NCBI GenBank assembly: GCA_949825025.1
Contig: OX463786.1
Span: 13,720,809 to 13,784,808 of the forward strand
Origin: Siphlonurus alternatus
Taxonomy: Eukaryota; Arthropoda; Insecta; Ephemeroptera; Siphlonuridae
Direction: 5' to 3'
DNA: 64,000 nucleotides
Shown here one piece after another: positions 1-12,190 of the stretch. The first letter of the stretch is position 1, and the number at the start of each line of letters is the position of its first letter. The notes under the pieces were generated by a model. The model had not been told where the DNA came from, did not search any database, and saw only the letters and a list, made by a program, of their open reading frames with translations. The position numbers and the translations under genes are program-made.

Positions 1-529
1 AATAACGTAAGTGTTTGTTTTGACTGCACAGTTGAATTACTCTCTAACGGTGCTAATAAAAATGTACTAACTAGTAAGTGGATGGATTTTTACAGTAATT
101 ATTAGGATAGCTACTGTTAATGTGGTTAATTTGTAAAAATAAATTTTAGAAAATACTCCACAAATTGTACAGTCATATAAAAAAAGAGAACGTTATACAC
201 CCCTCTTTAATTCTGAATTTTGTAGCTTTTCTACACTCGATATTATCGTGCATGCTAATATAATACATGTATCGTATTAGAGAGAAAGAGAAGGGTTTAC
301 GAATTATTTTAATAATTTGATAATTTTAGTGGCAAAAATGTGTTTTCTGACATGCGAATAATCTGTGAGACATCAAAATTAAAAAATAATGATCGAATAT
401 ATACATTTTCGCATATAAAACTTCACATTTATTTTATCGACAATTAATTTTATTGCTCATGTTTAAACTGGCAATGTGTTTAATTTATAATCCCAGGGAA
501 ATGAACTTTACCTGTGATATGCTAGAAGT

Positions 530-700
530 AAGGTCCAATTAAGAGGCAAAGAGCTTCAGATTGGCAGTGTTGGGGGAGATAAGAAGATCAGTCTGATCGT
601 ACTAAAAAAAAAAAGAAAATTTAAAGTATATAGACTGCGTGACAAAGCCCACAAATGGAGCGGAGAGTGTTTCGAGGTATACGACATTAAAAAGAATATT
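530..700 (+). repeat. Dispersed repeat, copy 1 (unclassified)
   Basis: This copy shares words in the same order with 2060-2270 and with the sequence flanking the hairpin element at 25243-25586. Copy 1 has ATTAAGAGGCAAAGAGCTTC and later ATAGACTGCGTGAC. The 25-kb copy has ATTAAGAGACAAAGAGATTC and ATAGACTGTGTGAC. No tail, terminal repeat or target duplication was seen, so the class is open. It may be a decayed SINE. Confidence 0.4.
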
Positions 701-2059
701 TATTTTGCGAGGCTAATTTTATATTAGAGGCCTTTACACGTGCTGCAAATTTGAGACATTAAAAATAAACTTTTAGCGTACATACATTTTTTTTTAAACA
801 CCAAGTTTGTGACTTTTTATATTACTGTCTGCAACGTCGTTGAAAACTATAAATCAATTTCAATGTTCCTCTTTTTTATATGAAAATATGTATGAACAAC
901 GTCTAGCATTATAATGGTAACACCGATATCAAGTTTCACATTTGCTATATTTTTTTGTCTTGATACAAAACAGTCTCTGCTTATAAACTGCATGCAAATT
1001 ATGATTAAATTTGCAAATACCAAAATTGCAATTGCTGTATGTCGGCCTGTCAAATTAGAATTACTTAAGACATGTCAAAAATAATAAAATTAATTTTTTT
1101 AATTTGTTGCCATGCTAAATTCGTGAGAATCATGCAAGGGGGTTATGTATAGAAGTTTGGCATGGAGTTTTAATTCAAGCATCCGGCCTACAGTAATTTC
1201 ATACGCCCGCTTAGCACCACTGTAGTTTTTTTGTGATGTATAGCGTACGAATCATGATGTGAATAAGTACTGCTGAAATATGTGTCTGCTTTTTATATTA
1301 CAAAGGCTGGTTGAGAGATCAAAGAGGTTGTTTTTTTTTACTAGAGAGTCAATGTTGTGTATGATTACTCCCACACTGTCAATGGACAAGATTTTGTGGG
1401 GGCGTTTTACGATTAATTTTATATGAATTAAAGTCCTGTTGACCCTGTCTGCTCTTTATAGCATTCACCAAGACTGGTTATTTCATCATGCAAAGAGGTT
1501 TTATTGTTTTACTAGAGTGTCTGCAGAAATTATTTCAATCTATGCTATAAATATATTATAATCTGTGAAAATGTCATGCTAAATTGACAAGTAAAACTCA
1601 TACGAAAGCTAAAAAAAAATATTATTTGAAATAATTTGAATTACATGGTAATATTTAGTAAAAGTTTCAACAGATTCAGTATCCTGTTGTTGCATTCTCA
1701 ATACATTATTGTAGGTTGAAAATCGTGGTAATAAATTGTTTTATTGTTATATAGACAATTAGTGAAAATAGAATAGGATATGCCATGCCTACTTTTAAAA
1801 AAAGGGCGTGGCAGGTTCACTTTTATATAACTCCCCTTTGTAAAAAACTTGATTGATTGACTGTGGTTGGTTGGTATTTTAGGACAATTGACATATTTTG
1901 TAAAGAGCTTCATTGATAGTTCTGAATACAATAACGTAACCATAATAAAATTCAGGGAGGTATTTTTCATCAAGATATAAGAAGTGACTTTTAGTGACTA
2001 TATCCTCTTGTTCACCTCTAGACAGCATGAACTTTATATACTTCTATCGAACTTGCTAG

Positions 2060-2270
2060 AGCTGCAGATTCAATAGAGAGATGTTATATAATTTGCAATT
2101 TAGGGAGACGAAAGAAGAGCACGTACTCGTTATATAATTATCAAAGAGTTTGGGTTCACTACGTCTACATAGACTGCGTGGTACCGCCTACAAACAAAGC
2201 AGCAGTAAAGTTCGTCAAGAAATTTTCCCTGCATAGGATCCATTATACAATTATCTTTTGACTGCAAAAA
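2060..2270 (+). repeat. Dispersed repeat, copy 2 (unclassified)
   Basis: This is related to the copies at about 530-700 and 25190-25770. It has ATAGACTGCGTGG followed by a CACAAACAAAG-like stretch, and an ATTATACAA word that also occurs in the 25-kb copy. The copies are divergent and the ends are uncertain. Confidence 0.35.
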
Positions 2271-3377
2271 ACTTGATTTGTTTCATTATTAAGCACGTGA
2301 TTAAATTAAAAATAGAAGTTTATTTTTAGCGTCTCTGGCTGATATAGAACCTTTTTGGATTAGATAATCCACCGTCTGCATACAAACCAGCCTATATGTG
2401 TGAGGACCAAATTGGGAGACTTTCTCCTGCCAGCTCGCGGAATTTATGGAAATGAGAGTCTAGTAGCATTTGGCAAGCAGTTTGCTCAGACATCGACCCT
2501 TGATAGGTCGTTTTATGCAAGAAGATAGAAATTGCAGTAATAGAGATTTTCTTCAAGTAAGCAGAAAATAAAATTTGCAAATATGTTCCAAATATGTTTG
2601 CAAATTGCAAATAAGCTTAAATAGTCATGGATTTATAGTTTTTTATTTATTTATTTATTTTTTTTTAAATTCAAGCTAGCGAATTTTGAAACTCTAGTAT
2701 TGAAATTATAAAAATAAAATTATTTTTTAATGTTTTTATTTACATCAAGTTCAAATTGCATTTTTTTTTTTTTTTTTAAATTACTTGGTGTATTATACTG
2801 TATAGTGTATTTCGTGCATGACATGATTATAATTTTTAGCAGCTTAATTCGTTACTAACTAGCTTGTATTTTGGACCGTGTTATTCGTTTTTTTTTTTAA
2901 TATTCTGATGTAAATATCAATTGATGTAAACTCTAAATTGCATACAGTTTTTTATGTTACCTATTTACCATGCAGTGTATGTTAACAGACATATTATTGG
3001 TACATGAATATAATTTTAAACTAGTTGCCGTATGCTAATATTATTAAGCATTCCAAAACTGTTGGCTACGTTTCTTTTGTTAATTTGTTCCTCTCGGTGA
3101 AGATCCTCATTTACTTCACGATTGCAATAAATCTCTCAGAATAACAATCCTCAGAACGATGACTCACAAACTACTGGGAGTGCACGCTTTGAGATGCACG
3201 TAAAGTCAATTAATGTAGGGGGTACGAGATTATATGCACGTAATACCGAGATCGTGACCATTGGAGCGTACATCTGTAGAAAATAATTGAAACGGGGTCC
3301 TTATATCATTCATACACATCCACACGTACCACGTGTATTTTCCCTAATACAGCATGTTATGTTATGAGTAGAGTGCG

Positions 3378-3525
3378 GAAAAAAGTCACATATTTTTTGA
3401 AAAATAGGCGCCTAAAAAGTCAACTTATTTTTGGAAAATAGTCTACAAAAAATTCACTTTTTTTAAAAATAGTCTATAAAAAAGTCACCTTTTTTTTTTT
3501 TTTTAGAAAATGCAGCAAAAAGGCG
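3378..3525 (+). repeat. Short minisatellite, about 34-bp unit, four copies
   Basis: The word AAAAGTCAC or a close variant recurs at about 3384, 3419, 3453 and 3484. Each is followed by a T-run and an AAAATAGTC-like word. Spacing is 34, 34 and 31 bp. It is an A/T-rich degenerate tandem array in intergenic DNA. Confidence 0.55.
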
Positions 3526-5533
3526 TTTCAAAAGTGCTATTTAAAAGTGTGTTTGGGAGTTTTATTTTTTTTATATAATTCTTTACACAGACTTCCCTTA
3601 CACATATACACAGACTGAAGTCTTTGTTTCTTTACTTCTTTTTTTTTTTAGCTAATTTTACCCACATGACTCTTTAAGTTGAAAAACTATAGCTAAGAGA
3701 CTATTATGAAACCTTGCAGGAATTTAAGTATATATAGATAATAATAAACAGAGATCTTACAATGCAAGCTCTTCGTAATAGCTCTCGTATAACTATCGTG
3801 TATAGGCTTAGAATTGTAGCAAAATAATAGCAAAACCTATTATAGGGATAAATGTAGTTTTATTTATTTTTTTTTTCTTTATAATTTTGTATATAATATA
3901 ATTATATACTTCACGACAAGATTTTTAGTTAAAAAACAAAAAACTTACCTTATGACAGCACAAATGAACTCTTTTTGTGGGTATTGTTATAACGGAATAA
4001 TTTCGATGATCTTTTGGGATAGCCAAGACAGTAAATTGCTCTTCTTATACCTTCAAAAATTAATTTTTTTTTTTTCTGTATGAAAATGACGTGCTATCAA
4101 ATCAAAGAAGGATATTCCGATATGAATCTCAACTTTGTCATATTGTGGAACACTTGAGCTTGTAAGAAGTCATCGACGCATTAAGATGTTTTTATAATAA
4201 TGCATTTTCAATTACCTTGAAAGGTTATCTTTAATGTTTAGCTACATTCAATTGCGAAAACACTGTTGTGCCGTAAGTTTTTAAAATCGGCGATATCATC
4301 AGTACTATTGTTTTCACTATCATGCATTTTGACGCGTATAAGATTAAAGAAATGTTCTAGAATATACAAGACTACGTGCATTTAATTTAACACAAAAGAA
4401 AAAGTTGCATCATCACACCAAGGTCGTTGACCGGTGAATGTTTCTCATCATCTCAAATCTTATTTTTCACTGTAGGCGTTCTCCATTTCATGCAGGCAGA
4501 AAAAATATAGTATTTTTTATTTATTTATTTTTCGTCAGTAAGCAAAGATATCTGTAAAATCTCTGATGTAAGTGAACATTATATAACCGTATAAAGCACT
4601 ATAAAGTAAATAAAATGTGCATCATTTTACATTTTAAACTATATTATATACTATACAGATTAATTAATTTAAAATTTTTATTGAAATTAGCCATGTATTG
4701 CAGGAAAAAACTAATGGCATCATAAAATTACATATTTATATATTTGAAATTAACTTAACTACAGGTATATATCATATGACAGTTGTTTTATTGATTTGCT
4801 CCCTATAATATACAAATTCGATAAAGTTTTTTTTTTAACATTAATGCTGTTTATTCAGTGTTCCATAGCTCCTGTCGACCAAATTAAACATGTATAAAAA
4901 AATATCACGAAATATTTGTTTCGTCATAAAAACAAAGGGCTAAGAATTAAAAAATTGTTTGTTTTCAAAATCAGAATGCCCTTAAAATATATAGAAAATC
5001 GTATTATTATACATGGCTTGTGAAAGGCATTTTAAAATACTTAAATCCACGGTTTGTTGAATTTATCGAGTAATTATAGAACAAAAAAAAAACGTTTCCG
5101 CCCGACACAACACAAGTGTTCAAGGACAGAAAGGCACGGGCCAACGCACTGCGGCCACAAACAAAGTGAAGCTCAGGTGTAAATCACGGCAAGGTCGCGT
5201 ACATCGCAGTGTTTACCAACAATCTGCTGCCGTGACTCATACCGGCTGTGAGGTGTGATACTTACCTGTAATACAGAGTGAACCACAATTCGCGTGCCAA
5301 CTTTTTTCGTAAATTTGGTATTGCAAAAATTTTCGTACAGACTTCAAATTTGGTACACTTGTAGCTAAGGGTTGTAAAAATTAGTTCAGGGTGTTGAAAT
5401 TTTTATTGGACACCAATAACACCCCTTTCAGGGGTGGTTTTTAAAAAAATTATTTTCGCCTTATGGAAATTCAATGTTAAATTCAACTTTTTTTGAAATC
5501 ATTGGAATTTTGCGGAGAAAATTTCTAGCATAG

Positions 5534-6000
5534 GGTAATCGACCCTCCTGAACTCAGAATTAATTTTAGATTTTTTCCCCGACGCACCCCTGAGGGTGGA
5601 GACCTACCCCTAAAATCCATTTTCTTTACAAATTGTGCTAAAATTATGAAATTAATTCTCAAGGGGTAATCGACCCTCCTGAACTCAGAAATAATTTTAG
5701 ATTTTTTCCCTGACACAACCCTGAGGGTGGAGAACAACCCCCAAAATCCATTTTCCTTAAAAATTGTGCAAAATTTATGAAATTAATTTTCAAGGGGTAA
5801 TCGACCCTCCTGAACTCAGAAATAATTTTAGATTTTTTCCCCGACGCACCCCTGAGGGTTGAGAACTACCCCTAAAATCCATCTTCCTTAAAAATTATGC
5901 AAAATTTATGAAATTAATTTTCAAAGGGTAATCGACCCTCCTGAACTCAGAAATAATATTAGATTTTTTCTTTGACGTAGCCCTGAGGGTCAACGGCTAC
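5534..6000 (+). repeat. 131-bp tandem array, left arm of the foldback
   Basis: Four copies of a unit begin near the word CGACCCTCCTGAACTCAG at 5540, 5671, 5802 and 5933, exactly 131 bp apart. Each unit also has CCCTGAGGGT and a purine-rich AAAATCCAT block. The fourth is truncated and more divergent. The same array in reverse complement forms the right arm. Confidence 0.85.
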
Positions 6001-6589
6001 CCACCATATCCTAATTTCTTAAATAATCGAGCAGAAATTGTGAATTATTTTTTTTACGGGATTTATTAAAATCTTCCAGAAAAAAAATCACAGACTCACC
6101 CCTTCACTTGCAGCATGACGATGGTTTCACTCAATGTGTCCACCGTTAGTTAGCGTGAAGGCACATGTTGGTCCGCTCAACGAGGCTATGTGTGTAGGTG
6201 CATGGCCTCTAACATCTGAGGTGTGACCAAAACCATGCAACGTCTGATCTCCACTTTCAGTTCGTCAATGGTCTCGAATCTCTTCTTTTAAACCTTTTGC
6301 TTCAGAAAGAGATTTGAGACCATTGACGAGCTGAAAGTGACAGACGTTATGTGGAATTGGTCACACCTCAGTTGTTAAAGGCACACATAGCCTTGTGTAG
6401 ACCAACATGTGCCTTCACGCCATGCAATTAACGGTGGACATGACACATGATGATGGTGGCATGATGCTGCAAGTGAAGAGTTGAGTCTGTGATTTTTTTT
6501 TCTGAAAGATTTCGATAAACCTCGAAAAAAATTTAATACACAATTTCTCCTCGATTATTAAGAAATAAGCCTAGGATATGGTGTGTAAC

Positions 6590-7060
6590 CGTTGACCCTC
6601 AGGAGTGAGTCGGGGGAAAAAATCTAAAATTATTTCCGAGTTCAGGAGGGTCGATTACCCCTTGAAAATTAATTTCATAATTTTAGCACAATTTTTAAGG
6701 AAAATGGATTTTAGGGGTAGGTCTCCACCCTCAGGTGTGCGTCGGGAAAAAATTTTAAAATTATTTCTGAGTTCAGGAGGGTCGATTACCCCTTGAAAAT
6801 TAATTTTATAAATTTTGCATAATTTTTAAGGAAAATGGATTTTTGGGGTAGTTTTCCACCCTCAGGGGTGCGTCGGGAAAAAATTTAAAATTATTTCTGA
6901 GTTCAAGAGGGTCGATTACCCCTTGAGAATTAATTTCATAATTTTAGCACAATTTTTAAGGAAAATGGATTTTAGGGGTAGGTCTCCACCCTCAGGGGTG
7001 CGTCGGGGAAAAAATCTAAAATTAATTCTGAGTTCAGGAGGGTCGATTACCCTGTGCTAG
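6590..7060 (-). repeat. 131-bp tandem array, right arm of the foldback
   Basis: This is the reverse-complement partner of the 5534-6000 array. The word TCGATTACCC occurs at about 6651, 6782, 6912 and 7043, spaced 131, 130 and 131 bp. Copy number and order mirror the left arm, so the array existed before the arm was copied, or both arms were homogenised together. Confidence 0.8.
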
Positions 7061-7314
7061 AAATTTTCTCTGCAAAATTCCAATGATTTAAAAAAAAGTT
7101 GAATTTAACATTGAATTTCCATAAGGCGAAAATAATTTTTTTAAAAACCACCCCTGAAAGGGGTGTTATTGGTGTCCAATAAAAATTTCAACACCCTGAA
7201 CTAATTTTTACAACCCTCAGCTACAAGTGTACCAAATTTGAAGTTTGTGCGAAAATTTTTGCAATACCATATTTACGAAAAAAGTTGGCACGCGAATTGT
7301 GGTTCACTCTGTGT

Positions 7315-8812
7315 ATAAGATGATGATGGTTGTTATGTAGGGATTTTGAAATTTAAACAAGTGGATTTATTTAGTAGGTCTGCTCGTAATGCACAAATAA
7401 TTCATGAATCAATAATCAGATGAACTTTCTGTACAGAAAACATTTATTAAGGATCATCTAATGTTATTTTCTGATTATGTATTTACGAATAGACCTAATA
7501 TTTGGGGTGTTTGAGCATAGGGGTTAAATGGAGTATTCGATTAAATAAAAGCTGCATGTTGATAATATCACTGTAAAATTTTAAACAAACCTCAATGATA
7601 AAATTTAAAAAATGGGAAAAACAAATATATTCATCAGGTATTTTTTTATATTTTAATTTTTATGTTTTATTAATCAAATTTGCGTTGACCATGCAGATTT
7701 TTTATGGGTGTAACACTATTTTAAGTTAACCATGCAAAAATATAAAAATATTAAATCTCTAAGAAATTTATTTTTTTTTCTTAATTGTTTGACTAGTCTG
7801 TAATTTAAATATTTACCCAGCTTTGAAATTTTTTTGCAGTTTGCAGAAAATATTATATATTTCATCACAGTATACAGAGAGTTTAAAGTACTTTCTATAA
7901 CATTGCCTCTGGTTTGAAGTACTCCAATATTTGCATAGCTAACAGCTGTATAGTTGGTTTATCTATCGTGAAGACTTGTATATAGTCATCTTGACATATC
8001 TTTAGCTTGACGTCACGAGATCTTCCCATTAATATTGTATTGAAGGATGAAGGAAAAAGTTCGTGACTTCAAACCAAAGATATTTCGAGACGACTATAAA
8101 TTGTCTGCAAATCAGACAGAGTGGTGGCTATTTTGTAATTGTGGAGCTACGTGAGTGTACGCATGTTCATGACCGCTGAGAGGCCCTCGGGATTACGGTA
8201 GATATGTACAAACATTATGACAGATTATGATGTACGTGACAATGGAACCGTCTAGTTTTGTGTACGTGAGGAAAAGCATTGGATTCAATTGAATCTACTC
8301 AAAATCTAGTGGTTGAGGATAAAATATTCAAGCAAGTTTTCCTTTCCTTAAATACTGAGTCACAATCCCCCCTATATAAAGCTAATTCCAAACTCTTTTT
8401 TTTTTTTTATTTATGACAAAATTTGCTACCTAGTAAAAGAAAAAGCGGCACAGTTTTAGGTTATAGCACGTTTTATCTGTTTCAATAAATGTCATGCACC
8501 TTTAACTTAAAACCACACCGATATAAAAACAGACACTTTCAGGTTTACATATAAATAGCCACCATCTCGTTTGACCGGAAATAAGTACAGTGAAATAAAT
8601 AACAAATGCTTATAAAGTAAACGAGACGCATACAAAAATCAACAAGATTTTCAATTACAATTTTTTTTCTTACTTTTATTAATATAGATTTTATTTGTAA
8701 GTCGCGTAACCCGTGCCATGTACTCAGTATTTCGGTGCATGATCTTAATTGTAAAAATAAACTATTGTTTCCATGACAACAACTAGTCCCCAGCTGATAT
8801 TGTTTACCATCT
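7315..8812. other. AT-rich intergenic DNA, nothing recognised
   Basis: It contains poly-T and poly-A stretches and scattered short open frames without recognisable protein character. A frame near 8047-8150 ends at a donor-like GTGAGT but has no convincing partner exon. Confidence 0.5.
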
Positions 8813-8826
8813 GAAGTCAACAACTG

Positions 8827-9392
8827 GGAGAATCAAGATGGCGCGCCAGAGTGAGCAACGCCGACGTGACTCTCCGCTCAAATTGTCTGTCCTCTCCTGG
8901 TAACTATCCCTATCCTATTCTATATATTAATCGTCTTGATTTCTATACTCCTATCCCCAGTCAATTTGATTCATAATCATCATCTCGCCTCACCGCATCC
9001 ACATAATCCTACTTTGACCCTGCTCTTCGGTCGGCCCACAGGAGTCGACACGTTGAGAATCTTTCAAATTCCTGCCATTCCTTGCATGTTGTCGCCTGCA
9101 TCATCAACCTACATTATTGCACCCCACACCACACCGTCAACCCAATGTCCTAAAATCCAACCAATTCCTTGTGTGGTTTTGGTTCACCCACGGTAACACG
9201 TGGTGGGCATATAGGTACCACTTCCATCATCACCTTGCATATCCCACATTTCATAATCATCCTATCCATTGTTCGTCCATTATCCTTTACAAGACCCTGC
9301 AAAAAACAGTTCAACTATACAATTGATCCAAGTTACTCAGTACGTGGAATTATAGCCGTTTAGGCTCCTTCCAACAATTGTAAGAAGAAGAA
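8827..9392 (+). mobile_element. Short LINE-derived insertion with 14-bp target duplication
   Basis: The sequence GAAGTCAACAACTG occurs at 8813-8826 and again at 9393-9406, exactly flanking a 566-bp segment that is less AT-rich than its surroundings. The segment opens with GGAGAATCAAGATGGCGCGC and an ATG frame that stops after about 23 codons. It ends in a GAAGAAGAA-type simple tail directly before the second duplicate. A target duplication of this length, a simple 3' tail and a GC-rich ATGGCG start suggest target-primed reverse transcription. No reverse transcriptase is present, so it may be an internally deleted LINE or a LINE-mobilised short element. Confidence 0.65.
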
Positions 9393-9811
9393 GAAGTCAA
9401 CAACTGTTATTTACCCGTAGCGATCCTCACACACACTAGCTAGTACTGACGATTGCGTGCAATGTTTGAGCACCACGAGTGCCATCGACCGCTGCTCTAT
9501 TAGCTTCGTCCGACCTTGGACTTCACTCATGATTTATAAAGTCAAGGATATTCCAATACAGTCCTTGTTCTGGCGATGTTGTATAGGAAAATGGACCATC
9601 AATTTGTCTCTATGTGGTTCGTTTGATTGATATTAGATGACAAGTTGTCAGAATTTCTTTACATGCATGTTAGATTTCTTTCCCATTTTCAATTTATTTG
9701 ATTTTATATCTCGGCTTAAACACCTCTCTGAATAGTTAAAATAAAAGCTATTCTCCTGTTCAGTATATACCACGCAATTTGGAATAGTCTGAATCAAATC
9801 AGAGACAGGTG

Positions 9812-9964
9812 TAGATCCAGGAAAGGGAGGAGGGATTCATCCCGCGAAATTTTGGATACAACATGGGCGATAAGCATTTCCTTCAGCATTCCAACTTTTT
9901 TAAAAACAACATTGGCCTTCTGGAGACTCCCCCCCCCTCCCCCCGAAATTTGGTTCTGGATCTG
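9812..9964. mobile_element. Possible small G/C-run terminal-repeat element
   Basis: The left edge has AGATCCAGGAAAGGGAGGAG. The right edge has a C-run followed by GAAATTTGGTTCTGGATCT, so AGATCCAG is inverted at the two ends. The match is short and partly low-complexity, so this is a weak call. Confidence 0.3.
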
Positions 9965-10116
9965 AGTCTGGGTAGAGATAATGTTACGAGGTTTGCAATA
10001 ATTTTTTATAGTAAGAGTTTAACAAAATAAGAATTACGAATAGTTTTTTTCGTTTTTTTAATGACTTTTAATTCCACTTCAATTGTACATCAGTACATTG
10101 TACAATGATAAATTAT

Positions 10117-10270
10117 TGTGTATAATTTTTATCGACCCCGGTACAACTTGTCTACTCTGCTGCAGACACGAGAGAAGCCCACACATCACAATGTCCTCAC
10201 AGCTGATGCGGCCAGACGGGGGGGCGTCTGACGACTGATTGCCGCGTGCACGTGACGGTCACGCGCACAC
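10117..10270 (+). promoter_or_regulatory. GC-richer promoter-like patch with RCGTG cluster
   Basis: A TATAATTTT word near 10121 is followed by a GC-richer stretch. At 10241-10270 there are three hypoxia-element cores (RCGTG) within 30 bp: GCGTG, ACGTG and, on the opposite strand, GCGTG. BNIP3 is a well-known HIF target in vertebrates, and the first visible BNIP3 exon is 2.9 kb downstream, so this could be its promoter. The upstream BNIP3 exon was not found, so the link is inference. Confidence 0.25.
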
Positions 10271-12177
10271 ATAGTGACACTGACAAGTGCTCCTCATAAT
10301 AACACTAGATAGGAGATTGACCTTTTATGTATGGTGACTGAATATAAATTTAATATATTACAGAATGTTTCGGGGGTTACCATGAGCAAGGAGGAAAACA
10401 GCATAGGGTTCCTATCTTTCCCACGTATCGCAAGTAACCGCGGTATATAACATTCGCACCAAGTTACTGCAAGGAATTTCACGTCCTTTGAAATTTATTG
10501 TATATATTTTTTGACTAGGAAAAGAAAATCCTGAATATCATTTTAATCCGTTTTTAAAGTGTCGTATACACTATGTATACACTATAGTGTTCAATACATT
10601 ACGTATTGAACATTGCGAGACATTGCATTTCAATACATTGCGAGATTAACTGACAATTACCCGGATTCACACTGCATGGTTATGTCATCACGAGATTAAA
10701 TTTGCTGACATGTTTTATTAAAATTCTTTTAATGTGAATTAAATTGTAGAACTTGTTCACTAAACTGTACATCTGGCTGGTGTTTAATTGAATAGCAGCT
10801 GGAAACTTCAAATTTCTAAAATATTTAGGCTTCTAAAGTTTAATTTTTTATAAAATAATTATTATATAGTCTATAATAATTGTATATAAGCTCTTTTGTC
10901 ACTATAGTAAGTCCCATAACTTACTATACTTGTCACAAACCATGGCACACATTCCTAACAAAAAACTAGCTATTTTTTGGAGAGGTTGAAGGAAAATTAT
11001 GTTTTTAGAGTCAAATTTTAAGTAACTTAAATATGTCACCAAAGTTAGTCGTGCTGTCGCTATTTTTGTACATGTAATCGCCGACTTCCCGGCAGCAGGT
11101 GGCAATATTTGACAAACTGGCAGTGGTTGTCGTAGCTTCCGTTCTAACATCGCGGTAGGAAGTACTAAATTAACACGCAGCCAAATGTAAACATTGCATG
11201 CGGAAATTGTAAACGTGGCACTGAAAATGTGTTGTTGACGAAAGTGAAATTATTTAATACGATAAAGAATACACATTCGTGTCCTCGCGTACATGGTATA
11301 CATATGTATACACTGCTTTAAAAAAAATAAACAAACGGCTTCTAATTATTTTTGGGTCCGGAATATAAAGGTTATTATTAAAAGTCTCACATATTTTAAT
11401 ATACTTCATAACTTCATAAAGAGGCAATTAACAGCTGGTGAACTTCTATATGTTAATTATTAATGCGTTATACTGCAGAAAATCAGTCCAAGTATAATTT
11501 ATTTATTATTTTATTCGGCAGGTGGAACATCAGCCCGTTCAAAATAAAATTTATTGAAAAGTATCAATTGTAGTTAAAAAATTTACGAATCATGATAGCT
11601 GTATTTTGAATCAGTGTTGTTGTTTTATGCATTAATTGATAAATAACATTGACATGAGTAATATAATAATATATTTTAAAATACTATTTTCATTCGACTT
11701 GTAATGTTTGTGAAAATATATAAGGCACAAATTAAACATTTAAAACATACCAAACCAACAGAGAAAAACAGAAAATAGTATAATTATAATATTGATAAGA
11801 AAATGTTATATGATGTATATTAAATTTTCTAAAATAGCAAATAAGTAATTAATGTTTACTTATATAGATAATTAACAAATTTGTCATGCATATTTTCTCG
11901 TCATAATTTCAAAGGCAGTTTTAATTGTAAAACTGCAGTTCTGCTCATTTTATAATTATGTTTTTGAATTAAAAAATCCTGAAAAGTGATTTAAAATGTA
12001 AACAAAATTTTAATTATTAGAGTAACCCCTTGTCCTGTTTTATTAGTATTAAATTGTATCGTAACTTAGTAGTAAGCTTTGAGCTAAAAATAACCTGATT
12101 GAACTTCCATACAGCATCCAGGGGTCCACAGGGGTGTACGTATTTTAGCACCCACGCATCAAGTAACTATAGCAACC

Positions 12178-12190
12178 GTTGCTAGGCAAC
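12178..12190. promoter_or_regulatory. X-box-like palindrome (RFX-type)
   Basis: GTTGCTAGGCAAC is a near-perfect inverted repeat matching the RFX X-box pattern of two GTTGC/GCAAC half-sites. It lies about 950 bp upstream of the first visible BNIP3 exon. One such match could be chance. Confidence 0.25.

Larger units (their letters stand above)
1..5272. other. AT-rich intergenic DNA without a recognisable gene
   Basis: No open frame here looks like a known protein, and no exon with good splice sites and protein-like composition was found. It holds homopolymer runs, two divergent copies of a dispersed repeat (about 530-700 and 2060-2270), and a short minisatellite near 3.4 kb. A GC-richer patch lies at about 5098-5270, just left of a large foldback element. 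It could be old regulatory or exonic DNA, but it has no start codon with a long frame. Confidence 0.6.
5273..7314. mobile_element. 2-kb foldback (palindromic) element
   Basis: The element is one long imperfect inverted repeat centred near 6294. The left end reads ACAGAGTGAACCACAATTCG, and the right end is its reverse complement, finishing at 7314. Complementarity continues inward through a shared CACCCCTGAAAGGGGTG-type block, the 131-bp tandem arrays, and an inner segment with CCTTCACG, GTGTGACC and CTCAGATG-like words. Arms are about 1 kb. No transposase frame was found; the short open frames come from the tandem repeats. No clear target duplication was seen (flanks GTAAT and GTATA). It is a non-autonomous foldback element of unknown superfamily. 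Confidence 0.85.

Noticed and set aside
5258..5275. Strong donor CAG-GTAAGTAT on the minus strand at the edge of the foldback
   Set aside because: The would-be exon is the terminal repeat of the mobile element; no coding frame or partner acceptor.
8047..8152. Frame starting MKEKVRDFKPK and ending at a GTGAGT donor, as the missing BNIP3 first exon
   Set aside because: It ends in phase 2, but the next BNIP3 exon needs phase 1, and the sequence is unlike BNIP3 N-termini.
8936..9363. Overlapping Pro/His-rich frames near 9 kb
   Set aside because: They lie inside a short retroinsertion, overlap in different frames, and match no known domain.
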